Positions 1 through 12,478 of a DNA stretch of 64,000 nt are shown piece after piece. The stretch comes from Anthopleura xanthogrammica (lineage: Eukaryota > Cnidaria > Anthozoa > Actiniaria > Actiniidae): contig OZ025211.1 in assembly GCA_964019055.1 (NCBI GenBank), positions 4,355,835-4,419,834 on the forward strand. The letters are read 5' to 3'. The notes beneath the pieces were generated by a model. The model ran no database searches. It was given only the letters and a program-made list of their open reading frames with translations, and was not told the origin of the DNA. The position numbers were made by a program, and so were the translations under genes. Numbering within the stretch: the first letter of the stretch is position 1; the number at the start of each line of letters is the position of its first letter.

Positions 1-326
1 TCTTGGATTCGGAGAGGATTCACCAGAGTATTTAGACTATATTTCAAAAACCGCTTCTTGTAAATTACCAAAAATAAACCCTTTCCACGACAGTATTTTG
101 CCGTACATCAAGGATTTGGAGCCAATAGAGTGTGGCAAGAGTTTGTCGACATTTGAAAAGGACATTCTTCGATTTCAAGGTGAAAACATTGTATCTGTTT
201 ACTATAGGACTCTAAAAAGACCAGATGGGAATGATGATGCTGTTAATATATCTGAGCCAATAAATATACCGAATCTGCTAAACAAACAAGTTGATGGGAA
301 AAGAGCAGAAGACACCCTTAAACCTG
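1..326 (+). CDS. Extra copy of DUF229 first exon (5' end cut by window edge)
   Basis: The frame is open from base 2 and ends at a GT donor after base 326 (CCTG|GTAAG, phase 1). It is about 97% identical to bases 13021-13346, the main part of exon 1 of the downstream DUF229 gene. It encodes the lumenal N-terminal part of that family (a C-x-L-P-K-I-N-P-F segment and the following E-C-G-K segment). The membrane anchor would lie left of the window. I count nine base differences from the downstream copy, six of which change an amino acid. No copies of exons 2-5 were found between here and 12869. It may therefore be an alternative first exon splicing to 15066, the start of a paralogue whose remainder was lost, or a pseudoexon. 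Donor, phase and frame are all intact. Confidence 0.6.
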
Positions 327-544
327 GTAAGCTTTAAAGCCGATTTACACACAGGCAGCCCAAACAATCCATTTTTAGCTATTTTTTTTTACAGTAAATG
401 TATGGGACGGTCTATCTACAACGTATTTTTTGTTGAAATAAATTTGAACATACCTTGGTCCTATGTTATTGTTAAAGGTATTTGGTGTAATTCTGGTGGA
501 TTTTGGCCGTTTTAGAGCGGTTTTTTTTTTAATTGCCCCGGTTA
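327..544 (+). other. Short non-coding stretch after the exon-1 copy
   Basis: Similarity to the downstream copy continues only to about base 353 (aagccgatttacac), which is the terminal repeat of a MITE present in full at 13356-13590. After that the two copies are unrelated. Nothing else recognisable. Confidence 0.5.
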
Positions 545-1535
545 GGCACCCCTTGTCTTCGATGGTCTAGTGGGACGGTAGTCCATGGTATCCATGCCAG
601 TCGTCCAATCAGATAGAGAAGAAGAAGAAAAAGAAGAAGAAGAAGAAGAAGAAGAAGTAGTAGTAGTAGTAAAGGAAACAGATGAGAATGAGACAAGACA
701 AAGACATCTTAAGAAAAACAAGTCAACAAAAGCGTCAACAACCAAGATTTTAATTTTAATGAGTAAGTGTTCAACATGATAAAAGAACTTTACACAGTTT
801 ATATAGTGACGACTCATATAGTCATATAGACCATGTGACGTCACCGAACACTAAAAAAACAGTTATCCTATCACAAGAGATATCGTCATTTCCAAAAATA
901 GAAACCCGTCTGTCTATGATTGGTGACGTCACATAGACTTAATAAAGAAAAGTTTGAACTTGCACATGCATACTACTTGCTATTTCTTTATTTTTAAAAT
1001 TGCCAGGGAAATGAAAGTAATATGTTCCTATTCTCCTAAATTCTTTTGAAAAGATGTAATCCATGCTTATGCTTGTGCTTATGCTTGTGAAAATAAGGGT
1101 TAAAGAACAAGGTGGTTCAGAATCTAGGCCAGTTACCTTGGGCAACCACGCCGTCTACCGCTGACCACTTGAGTATATGACAGGCTGCTCGTTTTCAAAT
1201 GCTTGTCCCTTTTTTCGAGGACTGCTCGAAGAGGAGTACTATCGACCCACCCATGTACTTCCCCTCAGCGATAACCGTTAGGCCTTTTGGTCCCTTTGGC
1301 ATCCGGTTGTTGCCTTGTCTCCATACGTAACAACAATACTGGAAGTGTTTGGAAGTGAGGATTCTGTGAGAATCTATTACAATTGAGTTTCATCAGTGGT
1401 ACACTGAAACTAATAGTAAGGCTACAATTGAATATCAAGGTTGGGAACATATTTGGAGATATGGTAATGATTGGTATGTAGTAACAAAAGTTGTTTACAA
1501 TGATAAGTAAATATTAGTAAATATGGAAACCAAAG
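545..1535. repeat. Segmental duplicate, copy 1 (partner 5930-6991)
   Basis: This stretch matches about 5930-6991 almost base for base over most of its length, with the same orientation. It includes a GAA microsatellite, a shared block with 'atgcttgtgcttatgcttgtg', and the sequence leading into the CBM14 exon. It forms the 3' flank of PAN-CBM14 gene A. No coding sequence is supported here. Confidence 0.85.
617..658. repeat. GAA/AGA microsatellite, short allele of a duplicated locus
   Basis: About 14 AGA-type triplets, followed by a short GTA run. The matching locus in the second duplicate (5999-6115) is nearly three times longer. Confidence 0.9.
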
Positions 1536-2392
1536 TTATGGACATACGTAAGAGGGATCGCACCATCCACGGTTTGGATTAAAACCCCAGTTAAGTACAC
1601 AATCATGGACAAGTGTGGCCATAGTAAAGGAACTGCAGTACACATACTTGTGACAGTCACCTGGATAGGGATAATTTTTTTCAACAGGTTTCCCAACACA
1701 GTAAGATGCTGCATCAGTAAATACTGAAAAAGGCAAGAATTAAGAAATACCTTAAACAAAAAACCTGAATAAGAGGAAGAAACTACTTCTATTATTAAAA
1801 TAAATCAGTAAACACCTTCGATGATCTTGTGTGTGTCTATAAAAAAACCTCTTGGGGTGAACTACACTCATTAGAAGTCTAAATCATATGAGTATACAAA
1901 CAATAGATAAACTCACTGTTACTGATGTTGGTGTGCATACATCACTGGTGTTGGTGGCTGCATTAGTTCGTTGTATATAATACTTAGTATGTTTCTGTAT
2001 TTTACTAACACATTTACTAATTAACAAGTATTACCTGCAGCCGTTGTAGGTTCTGTGACGTTCGTAAAGACCTCCTCCACTCCAATCATTTCCATGTAGA
2101 TGCTGTTTGTCTTTGGCTTGAACGCCCATTGCTTGGTCCAGCGGCTGTAAATACTCAGTTCACAGATTTTGGCGGCAAGATCATAGCTGAGGCTCTTGCA
2201 GCGAGTGTTGTCAGTTAGACACCTCGAAAGACATGTTGGGTAGTTTTCTGCAGGAGTCGAATCGAACGCAGAGCCTTCCAGAGTGTACCCCCATTGAGAC
2301 TTTTTAAGGATGCAAGATTTTTTTGCAGCCAACAATTGTGAAATGGCAAGAACATGTAGGAAGGTAATGTGTACCGCTCGAATAAACGACAT
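1536..2392 (-). CDS. PAN/apple - CBM14 secreted protein, gene A
   Basis: A two-exon gene: exon 1 is 2035-2392 and exon 2 is 1536-1723, joined in phase 1 (GCAG|GTAAT donor, TTTTTCAG acceptor), giving about 181 residues. Residues 1-23 look like a signal peptide. A PAN/apple domain follows, with the signature 'CLSRCLTDNTRC' and a later 'CELS', then a short Thr-rich linker. The last 55 residues are a peritrophin-A (CBM14) domain with six cysteines and the typical 'YPYPGDCHKYVYC' core. PAN domains bind protein or carbohydrate and CBM14 binds chitin, so an extracellular matrix or mucus-type binding role is inferred. The gene is one of three tandem relatives (B at 6992-9787, C at 16681-19571). The exact start is chosen by the signal peptide. 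Confidence 0.8.
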
Positions 2393-5120
2393 GATCTGGA
2401 ACTCGGAAAATCCAGCTGAAAAATATTAATATGCAAACGATGTCAATAAAAGAATATGCTAGTATTGTCTGCATAGACTTTGTCAATAGAAGTGATAGAC
2501 ACAACAGGGCATTAACAGAGGCAGGAAAAAACGGAGGAGAAAAAATCTTCGAAAAAGACGAGCAAATCTATAATCTATAATCTAGTCTCGGGTCTGAGGA
2601 TCAATCTCATGAGAACAACGGTCAGTGCATGAAAGGCGACGTATTAGCACACGTTGACTTCCTTATGACGTTATGATGTCAGTTTTCCGTTCGGTTTTGA
2701 ATTTTTCTATATTTGAAGACAAGAAATTATCATTATCATGCCTGCTTTTCAAAGGTTCCCTTTTCCTCATGCTCTTCTACGAGAAGTAGAGAGGAGAAAG
2801 AAAGTAAAACCTCTGTTAAGCAGGGCATCATCAACCACGAATTCTCTTATGATGTTGTTACAACATTTTCGTATTCTTTTAGATTACGTTTTAATAATTT
2901 TGAAAGTTACACCGAAACTTTGATTAACTATCGATCTACTTTGCCTGTAGGTATAACTAATCCTTTATGGACGATCAAAAGATATTCATCTAAAACAAAT
3001 AAAAAGTTAATTTATCTTATCTTTGAAAAATACCGAAAACCATCCGGAGTTTAACTTATTAAATATTAAAAGAAAATATTAAAATATTAAAATATTAAAA
3101 GAGTCCAAAAGGTTGTAGGAAAGGATAGTCCAAAAGGTCTTTTTTAAGAAGTTCTTTTCCTTAAAATTTCAAAATGTCATTATCGATGCTCTATGATCTA
3201 ATTGTTAAACATCCGTTCTCATTCTTTTTATTTTTTCTTATTTTTTGTGACTTTTTTTTTGAAACCCTGATTTTGATATGAGGTTTTTGCACGTTGCCGA
3301 AGCGGCCGGGTATAGTATGCAACAGAATTTAAGCTGAATCATTAAGAAATTTTTACTTAAATATATTTTTGTATGATTTTGCTAGATAAATTCATGCTTT
3401 TTTGCACTTTACAAAAAAACCACCCCTTTTAGCCTCCGAACGCTTTAAAAAGGCAAATAAGACTTACCTGGGAGTTCCGTTCAGCTCTAATGTATCTCAG
3501 TCTGAGTACCTTGTTTAGCAAAAACGTTTATGGCGAGTGAGGAAACTGTCATACAAGCTTGCAAATTTATGTATACTAATCTGGCTTGCAACTGAAGCAC
3601 CTGACTCCAGTTATCAAGGAAGGTACACTTCACTGTGTGGAAGGTTTCTTCATAAAAAAATTCTAATATATTAACAATGGATCAAAAACAAGTTCTTTGA
3701 AGCATCTCCCTAGGAGAACAGGTTGTTTTTCCTATATTTATGATCGTCAAATAAAGGCGCTTTTGTTTGAAGTTCAAAAAGTTCATTCTGTTTTGTGTTG
3801 CTCAAAACATATGGTTATAACGTTTCGATGGAAATGTAGAAACACAAGGCACTATGAGCTTCAAGGTGGTACTGGAATTATATCATAAGAGCTTCTTTCC
3901 TAATATAGAGTACCAGAAAAGATACTAGAAACCTCATAGAAAATATACAGGGAAATTCGCTCTTGTCTAGAGATTAATTTTGAATTAATGTCAAATTAAG
4001 AAATTCATTTTTGATTTCCTTTTCAGTTTTCGTGATTCCCCAAGACAAAAGCTGGAACTCTCAGAACGCTAAAGTTTCCTGTAGTGCTATAATATATTCA
4101 TCCAGCACTAATATAAGATAAAGTAATAACGAAAAGAAGATCTCCCGTCTTCTATTACGTCTTAATAAGATGTATAGCTTGAAATCAAGTTGGCGAACAA
4201 ATTGAAAATTCAGTTTGATTTTTCCTTCAAAGTTGAAGTCACATACATACTTTCTAAAATCATATTTTGCTTTCAATATCAAAATATTATTAGAATAGCT
4301 TTGGGATCGATGGAGTGCCGCTCTACTTCTTAGTACCGCGCGCGCCATATGAATTTCCAGTAAGGCTACTTTTAGCATCCGCGTACAAAACAATTTTCGC
4401 CATACCCTACTCCTGTGCGTCGAAAATTGTGTGCCTCATCAAAACCTGGAAGTACGTAGCGAAAGCTTGTAAAGAGTTTTGTGGGAAAACATAAATGTTG
4501 CGTCTTTTTGAGTGTTCAACAGCCTCAGTCGTGATCAGAAAACATGCAGAACATAGCCAATCCTGATCTTTTTGCTTTATCTAATAGATTTTGTCGAAAA
4601 AAGTGACACGTTCACGCCATCAAAAAATTAAAAATCAAACGACTTTGGATGCTTAAAATAGCCCAACCGGGAATTCACATGGCGCGCGCGGTATTAAGAA
4701 GTTTCCCTCTCTTATTTATGCTCTCTTGATTAAACTTATGTCTTAGGAGACTAGTTAACTTCACAATATACGAGTGTTTTTGCATATTTTTTATATATTT
4801 TTATGCAAATTGTACCCTGACGTCGAGCTTGCACTGGGATCATAAGGGATTGTGGGAAGACTACGGAAAGGAGCATGGAGAAATAGGGTTTGAAAAAATT
4901 AAATTTTCTAATTGTAGCTCCACTGTAGGTTTAACCCCATATATAGCAACTCCCAGCTGATTTCAAGCTGCTCCTCGACAATTAAACAGATTCGTAGCCA
5001 TTGTGTGAACCCTTTGAAATGAATATATGAAGCCTCACCAAGAGAAAAGCACAGGGATCCCACACAATCAGAATTGTTTTGCAAGTCGTTCTGCATGATT
5101 TATCATTCATTTTTGTGGTT
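2393..5120. repeat. 5' flank of gene A, duplicated at 9788-12742
   Basis: Together with exon 1 of gene A, this stretch is repeated in the same order and orientation up to about 12742, the promoter side of the DUF229 first exon. Copies differ by small indels and substitutions. It contains a roughly 400-bp inverted-repeat element at 4320-4730. No conserved open frame spans both copies, so it is treated as non-coding. In this copy the duplication ends at about 5120 without a DUF229 exon. Confidence 0.8.
4320..4730. mobile_element. Inverted-repeat MITE, family 1, copy 1
   Basis: Terminal inverted repeats around 'taccgcgcgcgccat...ttccca' and 'gggaattcacatggcgcgcgcggta' enclose about 300 bp, including 'tagattttgtcgaaaaaagtgac'-like sequence. 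Other copies are at 11790-12250 and 20090-20550. There is no coding capacity, so it is non-autonomous. Confidence 0.7.
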
Positions 5121-5929
5121 ACTCCTGTCCTAAGGACGGAGTACCACTATGCTATCGCGTAGTGTAAGCAAGCAAGTCTGTAACAATTGACGTCACAATA
5201 GAATGACGTCACAACCAATGCTTAATAAACCAAAACAGTCTTTGCAGTTCCTATGTTATCTATTATAACTACTATGTTGTTATTTCATATTTATAAGTCT
5301 TTTTATAGAATGGACGGCACATGTGGGATAAACCCTTTACATATGACTCATAAAATAGGATCTTTTCTTTGAAATAAAAGAAACGTTTCATATTACTTCT
5401 TTATCAATTTGAAAAATACCATTATCCCATGAAGAAAATATATCTAAAAGTGGATATTCCTAAGATGCTTATTCACGCATGTTCAGTTTGACTCCAAGCT
5501 AATTACTGGCAAGTCCAAAGAAACGTGGTCTAGGTCGGTCTAGGTCTAAGCGACTAACAATGACGTAAGAAGTTGTCATAACAACTGCTATCTAAACAAA
5601 AACCTCTTCCGACTCCGACTTTCTTCCGACCGTTTTTCCAATCATCGTCTCAACGACTCGACTTGTCTCTCCAATCATGAAGGTAGAGCTCTTCCGATAA
5701 TTCTTCCGATCTCTTCACGATTACACAGCGAAAATACCTCATGCTACGCAGTTTGGTGGCGTTTCATACTTCTTGGCGATTTGGTGAGTACCTGCTTACT
5801 TTTACCCCATTTATTGCTCTTTATCTATCACAGCTTTCATTGTACAATATCGATTGAAATGAAGAGTGTTTCCTTAAGTGTTTTTCAGCTTTTAATCCCC
5901 TCTTCAAGGCGATATTACACGATAAATCC
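5121..5929. other. Unique spacer, no gene seen
   Basis: Separates the two duplicated blocks. It has several 'tcttccga' motifs around 5600-5720 but no supported open frame, splice model or RNA gene. Confidence 0.5.
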
Positions 5930-6084
5930 ACACTTGATGGTCAACAAAGCCGGGGGACGTGAACCTACTCCATGGTAACCAGTCGTCCAATCAGATGGAG
6001 AAGAAGAAGAAGAAGAAGAAGAAGAAGAAGAAGAAGAAGAAGAAGAAGAAGAAGAAGAAGAAGAAGAAGAAGAAGAAGAAGAAG

Positions 6085-6116
<32 letters not shown>

Positions 6117-6991
6117 GTAAAGGAAAACAGATGAGATAGAACGAAGACAACTTAAGAAAAACAAGTCAACAAAAGCGTCAACAACCAAGATTTTTAATTA
6201 GATGAGTAAGTGTTCAACATGATAAAAGAACTTTACACAGTATACATAGTGACGACTCATATAGTCATATAGACCGTGTGACGTCACCAAACACTAAAAA
6301 AACAGTTATCCTATCACAAGAGATATCGTCATTTCCAAAAATAGAAACCCGTCTGTCTATGATTGGTTTCGTCACATAGACTGAATAAAGAAAAGTTTGA
6401 GCTTGCACATGCATACTACTTGCTATTTTTTTATTTTTAAAGTCGCCAGGGAAATGAAAGTAATATATCCCTATTCTCCTAAATTCTTTTGAAAAGATGT
6501 AATCCATGCTTATGCTTGTGCTTATGCTTGTGAAAATAAGGGTTAAAGAACTAGGTGGTTCAGAATCTAGGCCAGTTACCCTGGGCAACCACGCCGTCTA
6601 CCGCTGACCACTTGAGTATATGACAGGCTTCTCTTTTTCAAATGCTTGTCCCTTTTTTCGAGGACTGCTCGAAGGGGAGTACTATCGACCCACCCATTTA
6701 CTTTCCCGCAGCGATAACCATTAGGCCTTTTGGTCCCTTTGGCATCCGGTTGTTGCCTTGTCTCAACGTAACGTAACAACAATACCAAAAGTGTTTGGAA
6801 GTGAGGATTCTGTGCGGAGAATCTCAGTATTACAATTGAGTTTCATCAGTGGTACACTGGAACTAAAAGTAAGGCTACAATTGAATATCAAGGTTGGGAA
6901 CATATTTGGAGATATGGTAATGATTGATATGTAGTAACAAAAGTTGTTTACAATGATTAGTAAATATATTTGTAAATATAGAAGCCGAAGT
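5930..6991. repeat. Segmental duplicate, copy 2 (partner 545-1535)
   Basis: Same content and order as 545-1535, leading into the CBM14 exon of gene B. The main length difference is an expanded GAA tract. Confidence 0.85.
5999..6115. repeat. Expanded GAA microsatellite
   Basis: About 38-39 uninterrupted GAA triplets, against about 14 at the duplicate locus 617-658. Long homopolymeric open frames on both strands here are repeat artefacts. Confidence 0.95.
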
Positions 6992-8720
6992 TTATGGACA
7001 GACGAAACGCCAAACGCATATTCCAAATTTTGGATTAAAACCGCAGTTAGGTGGACAATCACTGACATGTGTGGCCCAAGTATAGGAACTGCAGTACACA
7101 CGCTTGTGACAGTCGCCTGGATAGGGATAGTATCTATCAACAGGTTTCCCGGCACAGAATGATACAGCATCAAATGCCCCTCCAGAAGCTGAAAAAATAC
7201 AAAAGGCAGAGTTAAGAAATACTCTTTAGTAAAAGCTGATTAAGAGGAAGAAACTGCTTTCGTTATTCATAATATATCAGTAACTGAAACACCCTCGATG
7301 ATCTTGTCTGTGACTATAGAATTGCTCTTGGGGTGAACTATAGACTCATTAGGAGTCCACTTGAAATCATATGATATACCATTGCCAGAAATATGGGACA
7401 TGAGCCTGCTCATCCATGCGCAATGATGCGTTTCAGCTTACAAAATAGCCGCCGAGTCTTATAGGAAATGTATGGGGAATATAGAGCTTCCTCTATTTAC
7501 GGCGAATAGGGTTTTATTTCCTCTGAGCTCCACATCGCGACAAACAACCCACCCTACAAGCTACTAAATAAGCGTAAAATGATCATTGAATCATGCGACA
7601 TATTGGTTCCCGGACTACTTGCCTTCGAAAGGCTTCGAAAGCTCTAGATTCCATACATCGTCTATAAATCTGGCCACACTTGACCCCAAAATCGTCTTAT
7701 TTGAGCTCGAAAAAATTTAAAAGTAAAAGAGCTCCACCTCGATATCACCAAACGAGTGTTTAATAAATCCAAAACCGCTCAAAATAGACAGCATGCCTTC
7801 AGAATGTAGGTTCCCAAGAAGCTTGAAGTTAGGTTAAATTTTAAGCGATTCGACGCGTTGTTAGCTCGTAGTTTTCAGTTAAAAATGACAAGAAACCACA
7901 GAAAACTGCTCCAAACAGCTTCAAAACCCCCTAAATATCGCCATTTTGTTTTTACAAGCTCCTATTGACTGCTGAGATACAATAAGGAAGCTTAAAGTAA
8001 CGATTTACGTTTGAAACTTGTTTCTTGTCCTTCATGGGCTTCCTGTGGTGAGGCTTATCAACAGAAAAATAATAGTTGTTCTTTTGATTGTCAAGTAACT
8101 ATTTTTTGGCAAGAATTGTTTTACTAACATCATAGTTGAATATAAATATGTGCTTGGAAACCATGTAGTTATTTTTTTCCTCTAGAAAATCACTTCATTT
8201 TCATTCATGCGTAACACCGCTGACAATGTCCAATATTTCTGGCAATGTGAAAAAAAAAGTAAACTCACTGCTATGTTGGTGCATGGGTCACTGGTGTTGG
8301 TGGCTGCATTTGTTCGTTGTATATAATACTTAGTATGTTTCTGTATTTTACTAACACATTTACTAGCAACTATTACCTGCAGCCGTTGTAGGTTGAGTAG
8401 TTGGTTGAGGAGTGGGAGTACTGGGTGGTTCTGTGACGTTCGTAAAGACCTCCTCCACTTCAATCACTTCGAATTCCATGTAGATGTTGTCTGTCTTTGG
8501 CTCCATTGAATTTACTCAAGAGGGAAAACAAAGCAAGAAAGAATGGGAAAAGAAGCTTAGAATTTTTGCAGGAAAAATGGCGGCACGAATACTTTGATCA
8601 GACAAACCAGCCCTGTTCCTCGCTCTATCTTTCTACAGGCTTTCACATCATATTTTATTTTTAACATGCTGGTTGTGGCCCTTTCTCGATATATCACCAC
8701 AATTGAACGAATCTCAATGC

Positions 8721-8792
<72 letters not shown>

Positions 8793-8927
8793 CCTCTCTT
8801 TTTTCTTTCTTTTTTTTTTTTTAATAAATCAGTAATTAAATACATTCTAGTTTTCCCAAGGTTCATGGATTGGACTCGGCAGCTAAGAATTTTGTAAGCA
8901 AAACGTTAAGCAAATTGGAAATAAATA

Positions 8928-8982
<55 letters not shown>

Positions 8983-9787
8983 TTATGTTTTATATAGCGC
9001 CAATTCCGTGTAGTTCAACAGCGCTTTACAATGCATGAAATGAATAAAAGTTTTAAATAATATTAAAAGTTAACTGCAAGATAAAACGTTTTATTGGATT
9101 TTCTTTTAACTATGCATTTTTCAACATAATGCAATTAAAATTTATAATAAATGACACAATAATACAACAATACAAAGGAATAAGATAATTTATACAAAAA
9201 ACTATTGAAACTATAAATACGAGCCGAATATTTGAATAACAATACGACTTTCTATTGTTATATTCCATTCTTTTCTTTTTTTATGTGTATATTCAGTGGT
9301 TAGTGATATATATCGAGAAATTCCCACCAAAATCCTAAAGTTCTCATTAAACAATTTTGTGTTCACTTCGGTACTCTATCGTATATTGCTATACTCAATC
9401 AGACATAACACATATTTACTAACAAGCCTTACCTGCAGTCGTTGGTGGTGTGACGTTCCCAAAGACCTCATCCACTCCAATCATTTCCATGTAGATGCTG
9501 TTTGTCTTTGGCTTGAACGCCCATGGCTTGGTCCAGCGGCTGTAAATACTCAGTTCACAGATTTTTGCGGCAAGATCATAGCTGAGGCTCTTGCAGCGAG
9601 TGTTGTCAGTTAGACACCTCGAAAGACATGTTGGGTAGTTTTCTGCAGGCGTCGAATCGAACGCAGAGCCTTCCAGAGTGTACCCCCATTGGGACTTTTT
9701 AGGGGTGCAAGGTTTTTTTGCAGCCAACAATTGTGAAATGGCAAGAACATGTAGGAAGGTAATGTGGACCGCTCGAATAAACAACAT
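6992..9787 (-). CDS. PAN/apple - CBM14 secreted protein, gene B
   Basis: Exon 1 is 9433-9787 (signal peptide and PAN domain, nearly identical to gene A) and exon 2 is 6992-7188 (CBM14). The join is phase 1 with a GCAG|GTAAG donor and a TTTTTTCAG acceptor, giving about 183 residues. The CBM14 part keeps six cysteines and the 'YPYPGDCHKRVYC' core but has diverged from gene A near its end. The 2.2-kb intron holds a truncated second PAN piece (8391-8503), AAT microsatellites and a retroposon-like insertion absent from copy C. The start at 9787 is chosen because the downstream frame gives the same signal peptide as gene A. The frame also remains open further upstream. Confidence 0.75.
7190..8390. 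other. Intron sequence of gene B, no gene seen
   Basis: The right part (about 8180-8390) matches 1900-2035 downstream of the PAN exon of gene A. The rest shows no coding or repeat structure I can name. Confidence 0.5.
8391..8503 (-). pseudogene. Truncated PAN-exon fragment with Pro/Thr linker
   Basis: This piece matches only the last part of the PAN exon (from the 'NIYME' segment to the phase-1 donor GCAG|GTAAT). Its linker is longer and rich in Pro and Thr (PSTPTPQPTTQPTT). Upstream of the break at about 8503 the sequence switches to the block also seen at 18740-18960. It has no acceptor that I can support. It is probably a duplication relic, although skipping or inclusion as an alternative exon of gene B cannot be excluded. 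Confidence 0.6.
8721..9214. mobile_element. AAT-rich retroposon-like insertion in copy B
   Basis: In copy C the sequence reads straight through 'ctcaatgcaatacgagccg' (about 18951). In copy B the same point is split by about 490 bp. The insert begins with about 24 AAT units and contains a second AAT tract at about 8933-8982. That tract is followed by 'tatagcgccaattccgtg' and 'cagcgctttaca', a layout typical of a SINE or LINE tail. The insertion therefore post-dates or escaped the B/C duplication. Confidence 0.6.
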
Positions 9788-11789
9788 CTTGAACTCGTAA
9801 ATCCTGAAAAATATTAACATGCAAACGATGTCAATAAAAGAATATGTTAGTATTGCCTGTATAGTTTTGGTCAATAGAAGTGATAGACACAACAGGGCAT
9901 TAACAGAGGCAGGGGAAAAACGGAGATGGAGAAAAATTTTTCGAAGCAGACGAGCAAATCTATATTCTCTAGTCTCGGGTCTGAGGATCAATCTCATGAC
10001 AACAACGGTCAGTGAGAGGCGACGCATTAGCACACGTTGACTTCCTTATGAAGTTATGATGTCAGTGTTCCGTTTGGTTTTGAATTTTTCTATATTTGAA
10101 GACAAGAAATTATCATTATTATGTCTGCTTTTCAGAGGTTTCTTTTTTCTCAGACTCTTCTACGAGAAGTAGAGAGGACAAAGTAAGTAAAACCTCTGTT
10201 AAGCAGGGCATCATTAACCACGAATTCTCTTATGATGTTGTTACAATATTTCCGTATTTTTTTAGATTACGTTTTAATAATTTTCTAAGTCAATCTTGAC
10301 AGTGGCGTCCTGAAGACACCGAAACATTGATTAACTATCGATCTACTTTGCCTGTACGTATAACTAAACCTTTATGCATGATCAAAAGATATTCATCTAA
10401 AGCAAATAAAAAGTTAATTTATCTTTACGGCTTTGAAAATACCCAAAACGATCCGGAGTTTAACTTATTAAATATTAAAAGAAAACCATATCTTTTTATC
10501 TCGGAGTCCAAAAGGTTGTAGGAAAGGATAGTCCAAAAGGTCTTTTTTAAGAAGTTCTTTTCCTTGAAATTTCAAAATGTCATTATCGATGCTCTATGAT
10601 CTAATTGTTAAACATCCGTTCTCATTCTTTTTATTTTTTCTTATTTTTTGTGACTTTTTTTTTGAAACCCTGATTTTGATATGAGGTTTTTGCACGTTGC
10701 CGAAGTGGCCGGGTTTAGTATGCAACAGAATTTAAGCTTAATTTATTAAGAATTTTTAACTTAAATCATTTTTGTAATATATTTTTGTATGATTATGCTA
10801 GATAAATTTATGCTTTTTTGGGGGGTTAAAGTTTTGACCATGCGTTTGCAAGTTTGTCAAAAATGTGTTTTAGTTTTCTTCAAGTTGATGCACTTTACAA
10901 AAACCACCCCTTTTAGCCTCCGAACGCTTTTAAAAGGCAAATAAGACTTACCTGTAAGTTTAGCTCCAATGTATCTCAGTCTGAGTACCTTGTTTAGCAA
11001 AAAAGTTTATGACGAGCGAGGGAACTGTCATACAAGCTTGCCAACTTATGTAATCTGGCTTGCAACTGAACGGCACCTGACTCCAGTTACCAAGGAAGGT
11101 ACACTTCACTGTGTGGAAGGTTTCTTCATAAAACAATACTAATCTATTAACAATGGACCAAAAACAAGTTCTTTGAAGCATCTCCCTAGGATAACAGGCT
11201 GTTTTTCCTATATTTATGATCGTCAAATAAAGGCGCTTTTGTTTGAAGTTCAAAAAATCCATTCTGTTTTGTGTTGCTCAAAACATATGGTTATAACGTT
11301 TCAATGGAAATGTAGAAACACAAGCCACTATGAGCTTCAAGGTGGTACTGGAATTTTTATATCATTAGATCTTCTTTCCCAATGTAGAGTACCAGAAAAG
11401 ATACTAGTAGAACTAGTAGAAAATATATAGGGAAATTCGCTCTTGTCTGGAGATTAAATTTGAATTAATGTCAAATTAAGAAATTCATTTTTGATTTACT
11501 TTTCAGTTGTCGTGATTCCCCAAGACAAAAGCTGGAAATCTCACAACACTAAAGTTTCCTGTAGTGCTATTCATCCAGCACTAATATAAGATAAATTAAT
11601 AACGAAAAGAAGATCTCCCGTAAACTCTTGTTTGTCTAAATGTCTTGTCTAAACCAAGTTGGCGAACAAATTGAAAATTCAGTTTAATTTTTCCTTCAAA
11701 GTTGAAGTCACATACATACTTTCTAAAATCATATTTTGCTTTCAAGATCAAAATAATGTTAGAATAGCTTTTTGGGATCGCTGGAGTAC

Positions 11790-12250
11790 CGCTCTTTATT
11801 AAACCAAGAGCATATAGTACTAATAAACAAGAAAGGGAAACTTCTTAACACCGCGCGCGCCATGTGAATTCCCACGGTTGGGCTAATTTTAGCATCCGCG
11901 TACAAAACAATTTTCGCCATACCCTACTCCTGTGCGTCAAAAACTGTGTGTTTCATCCAAACCTGAAAGTACGTAGCGAAAGCTTGTAGAGATTTTTTTT
12001 GGGAAAAACATAAATGTTGCGTCTCTTTGAGTGTTCAACAGCCTCAGTCGTGATCAGAAAACATGCAGAACATAGCCAATCCTAATCCTTTTGCTTTATC
12101 TAATAGATTTTGTCGAAAAAAGTGACAAGTTCACGCCATCAAAAAATTAAAAACCAAACGACTTTGGATGCTTAAAATAGCCCAACCGGGAATTCACATT
12201 GCTCGCGCGGTATTAAGAAGTTTCCCTCTCTTATATATGCTCTCTTGATT
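11790..12250. mobile_element. Inverted-repeat MITE, family 1, copy 2
   Basis: The left arm 'ggaaacttcttaacaccgcg' mirrors the right arm 'cgcggtattaagaagtttcc'. It corresponds to 4320-4730 in the duplicated block and is best preserved at the ends. Confidence 0.75.
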
Positions 12251-12387
12251 AAACTTATGTCTTAGTAGACTAGTTAACTTTACAATATGCGAGTGTTTTT
12301 GCAACAAGCTGAGGTGAAGCCAAGCACACCAGAAAGACTTTCCCTGTTAGGTGAGTTTTTTGGGCGTCATACTGCACCATGTTATAC

Positions 12388-12478
12388 AGACCCCTTGCAG
12401 CACGTCGGAATGCAGCTCAATTTGGAGGGCAAAACAATAGGTTCCAATTCTCAGGAGATTAAAATTGTCAGGGGTCTA
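12388..12478. mobile_element. Partial copy of MITE family 2
   Basis: Carries 'cagaccccttgcagcacgtc', the 'agctcaatttggagg' core and a closing 'aggggtcta'. It is shorter than the full copies at 18581-18714, 34063-34196, 34459-34592 and 56802-56940. Confidence 0.6.

Noticed and set aside
2215..2504. Other-frame minus-strand frames over the PAN exon of gene A
   Set aside because: Shadow frames; only the PAN-encoding frame is conserved in all three gene copies.
5965..6188. Long poly-Leu and poly-Phe frames
   Set aside because: Produced by the GAA microsatellite on the minus strand.
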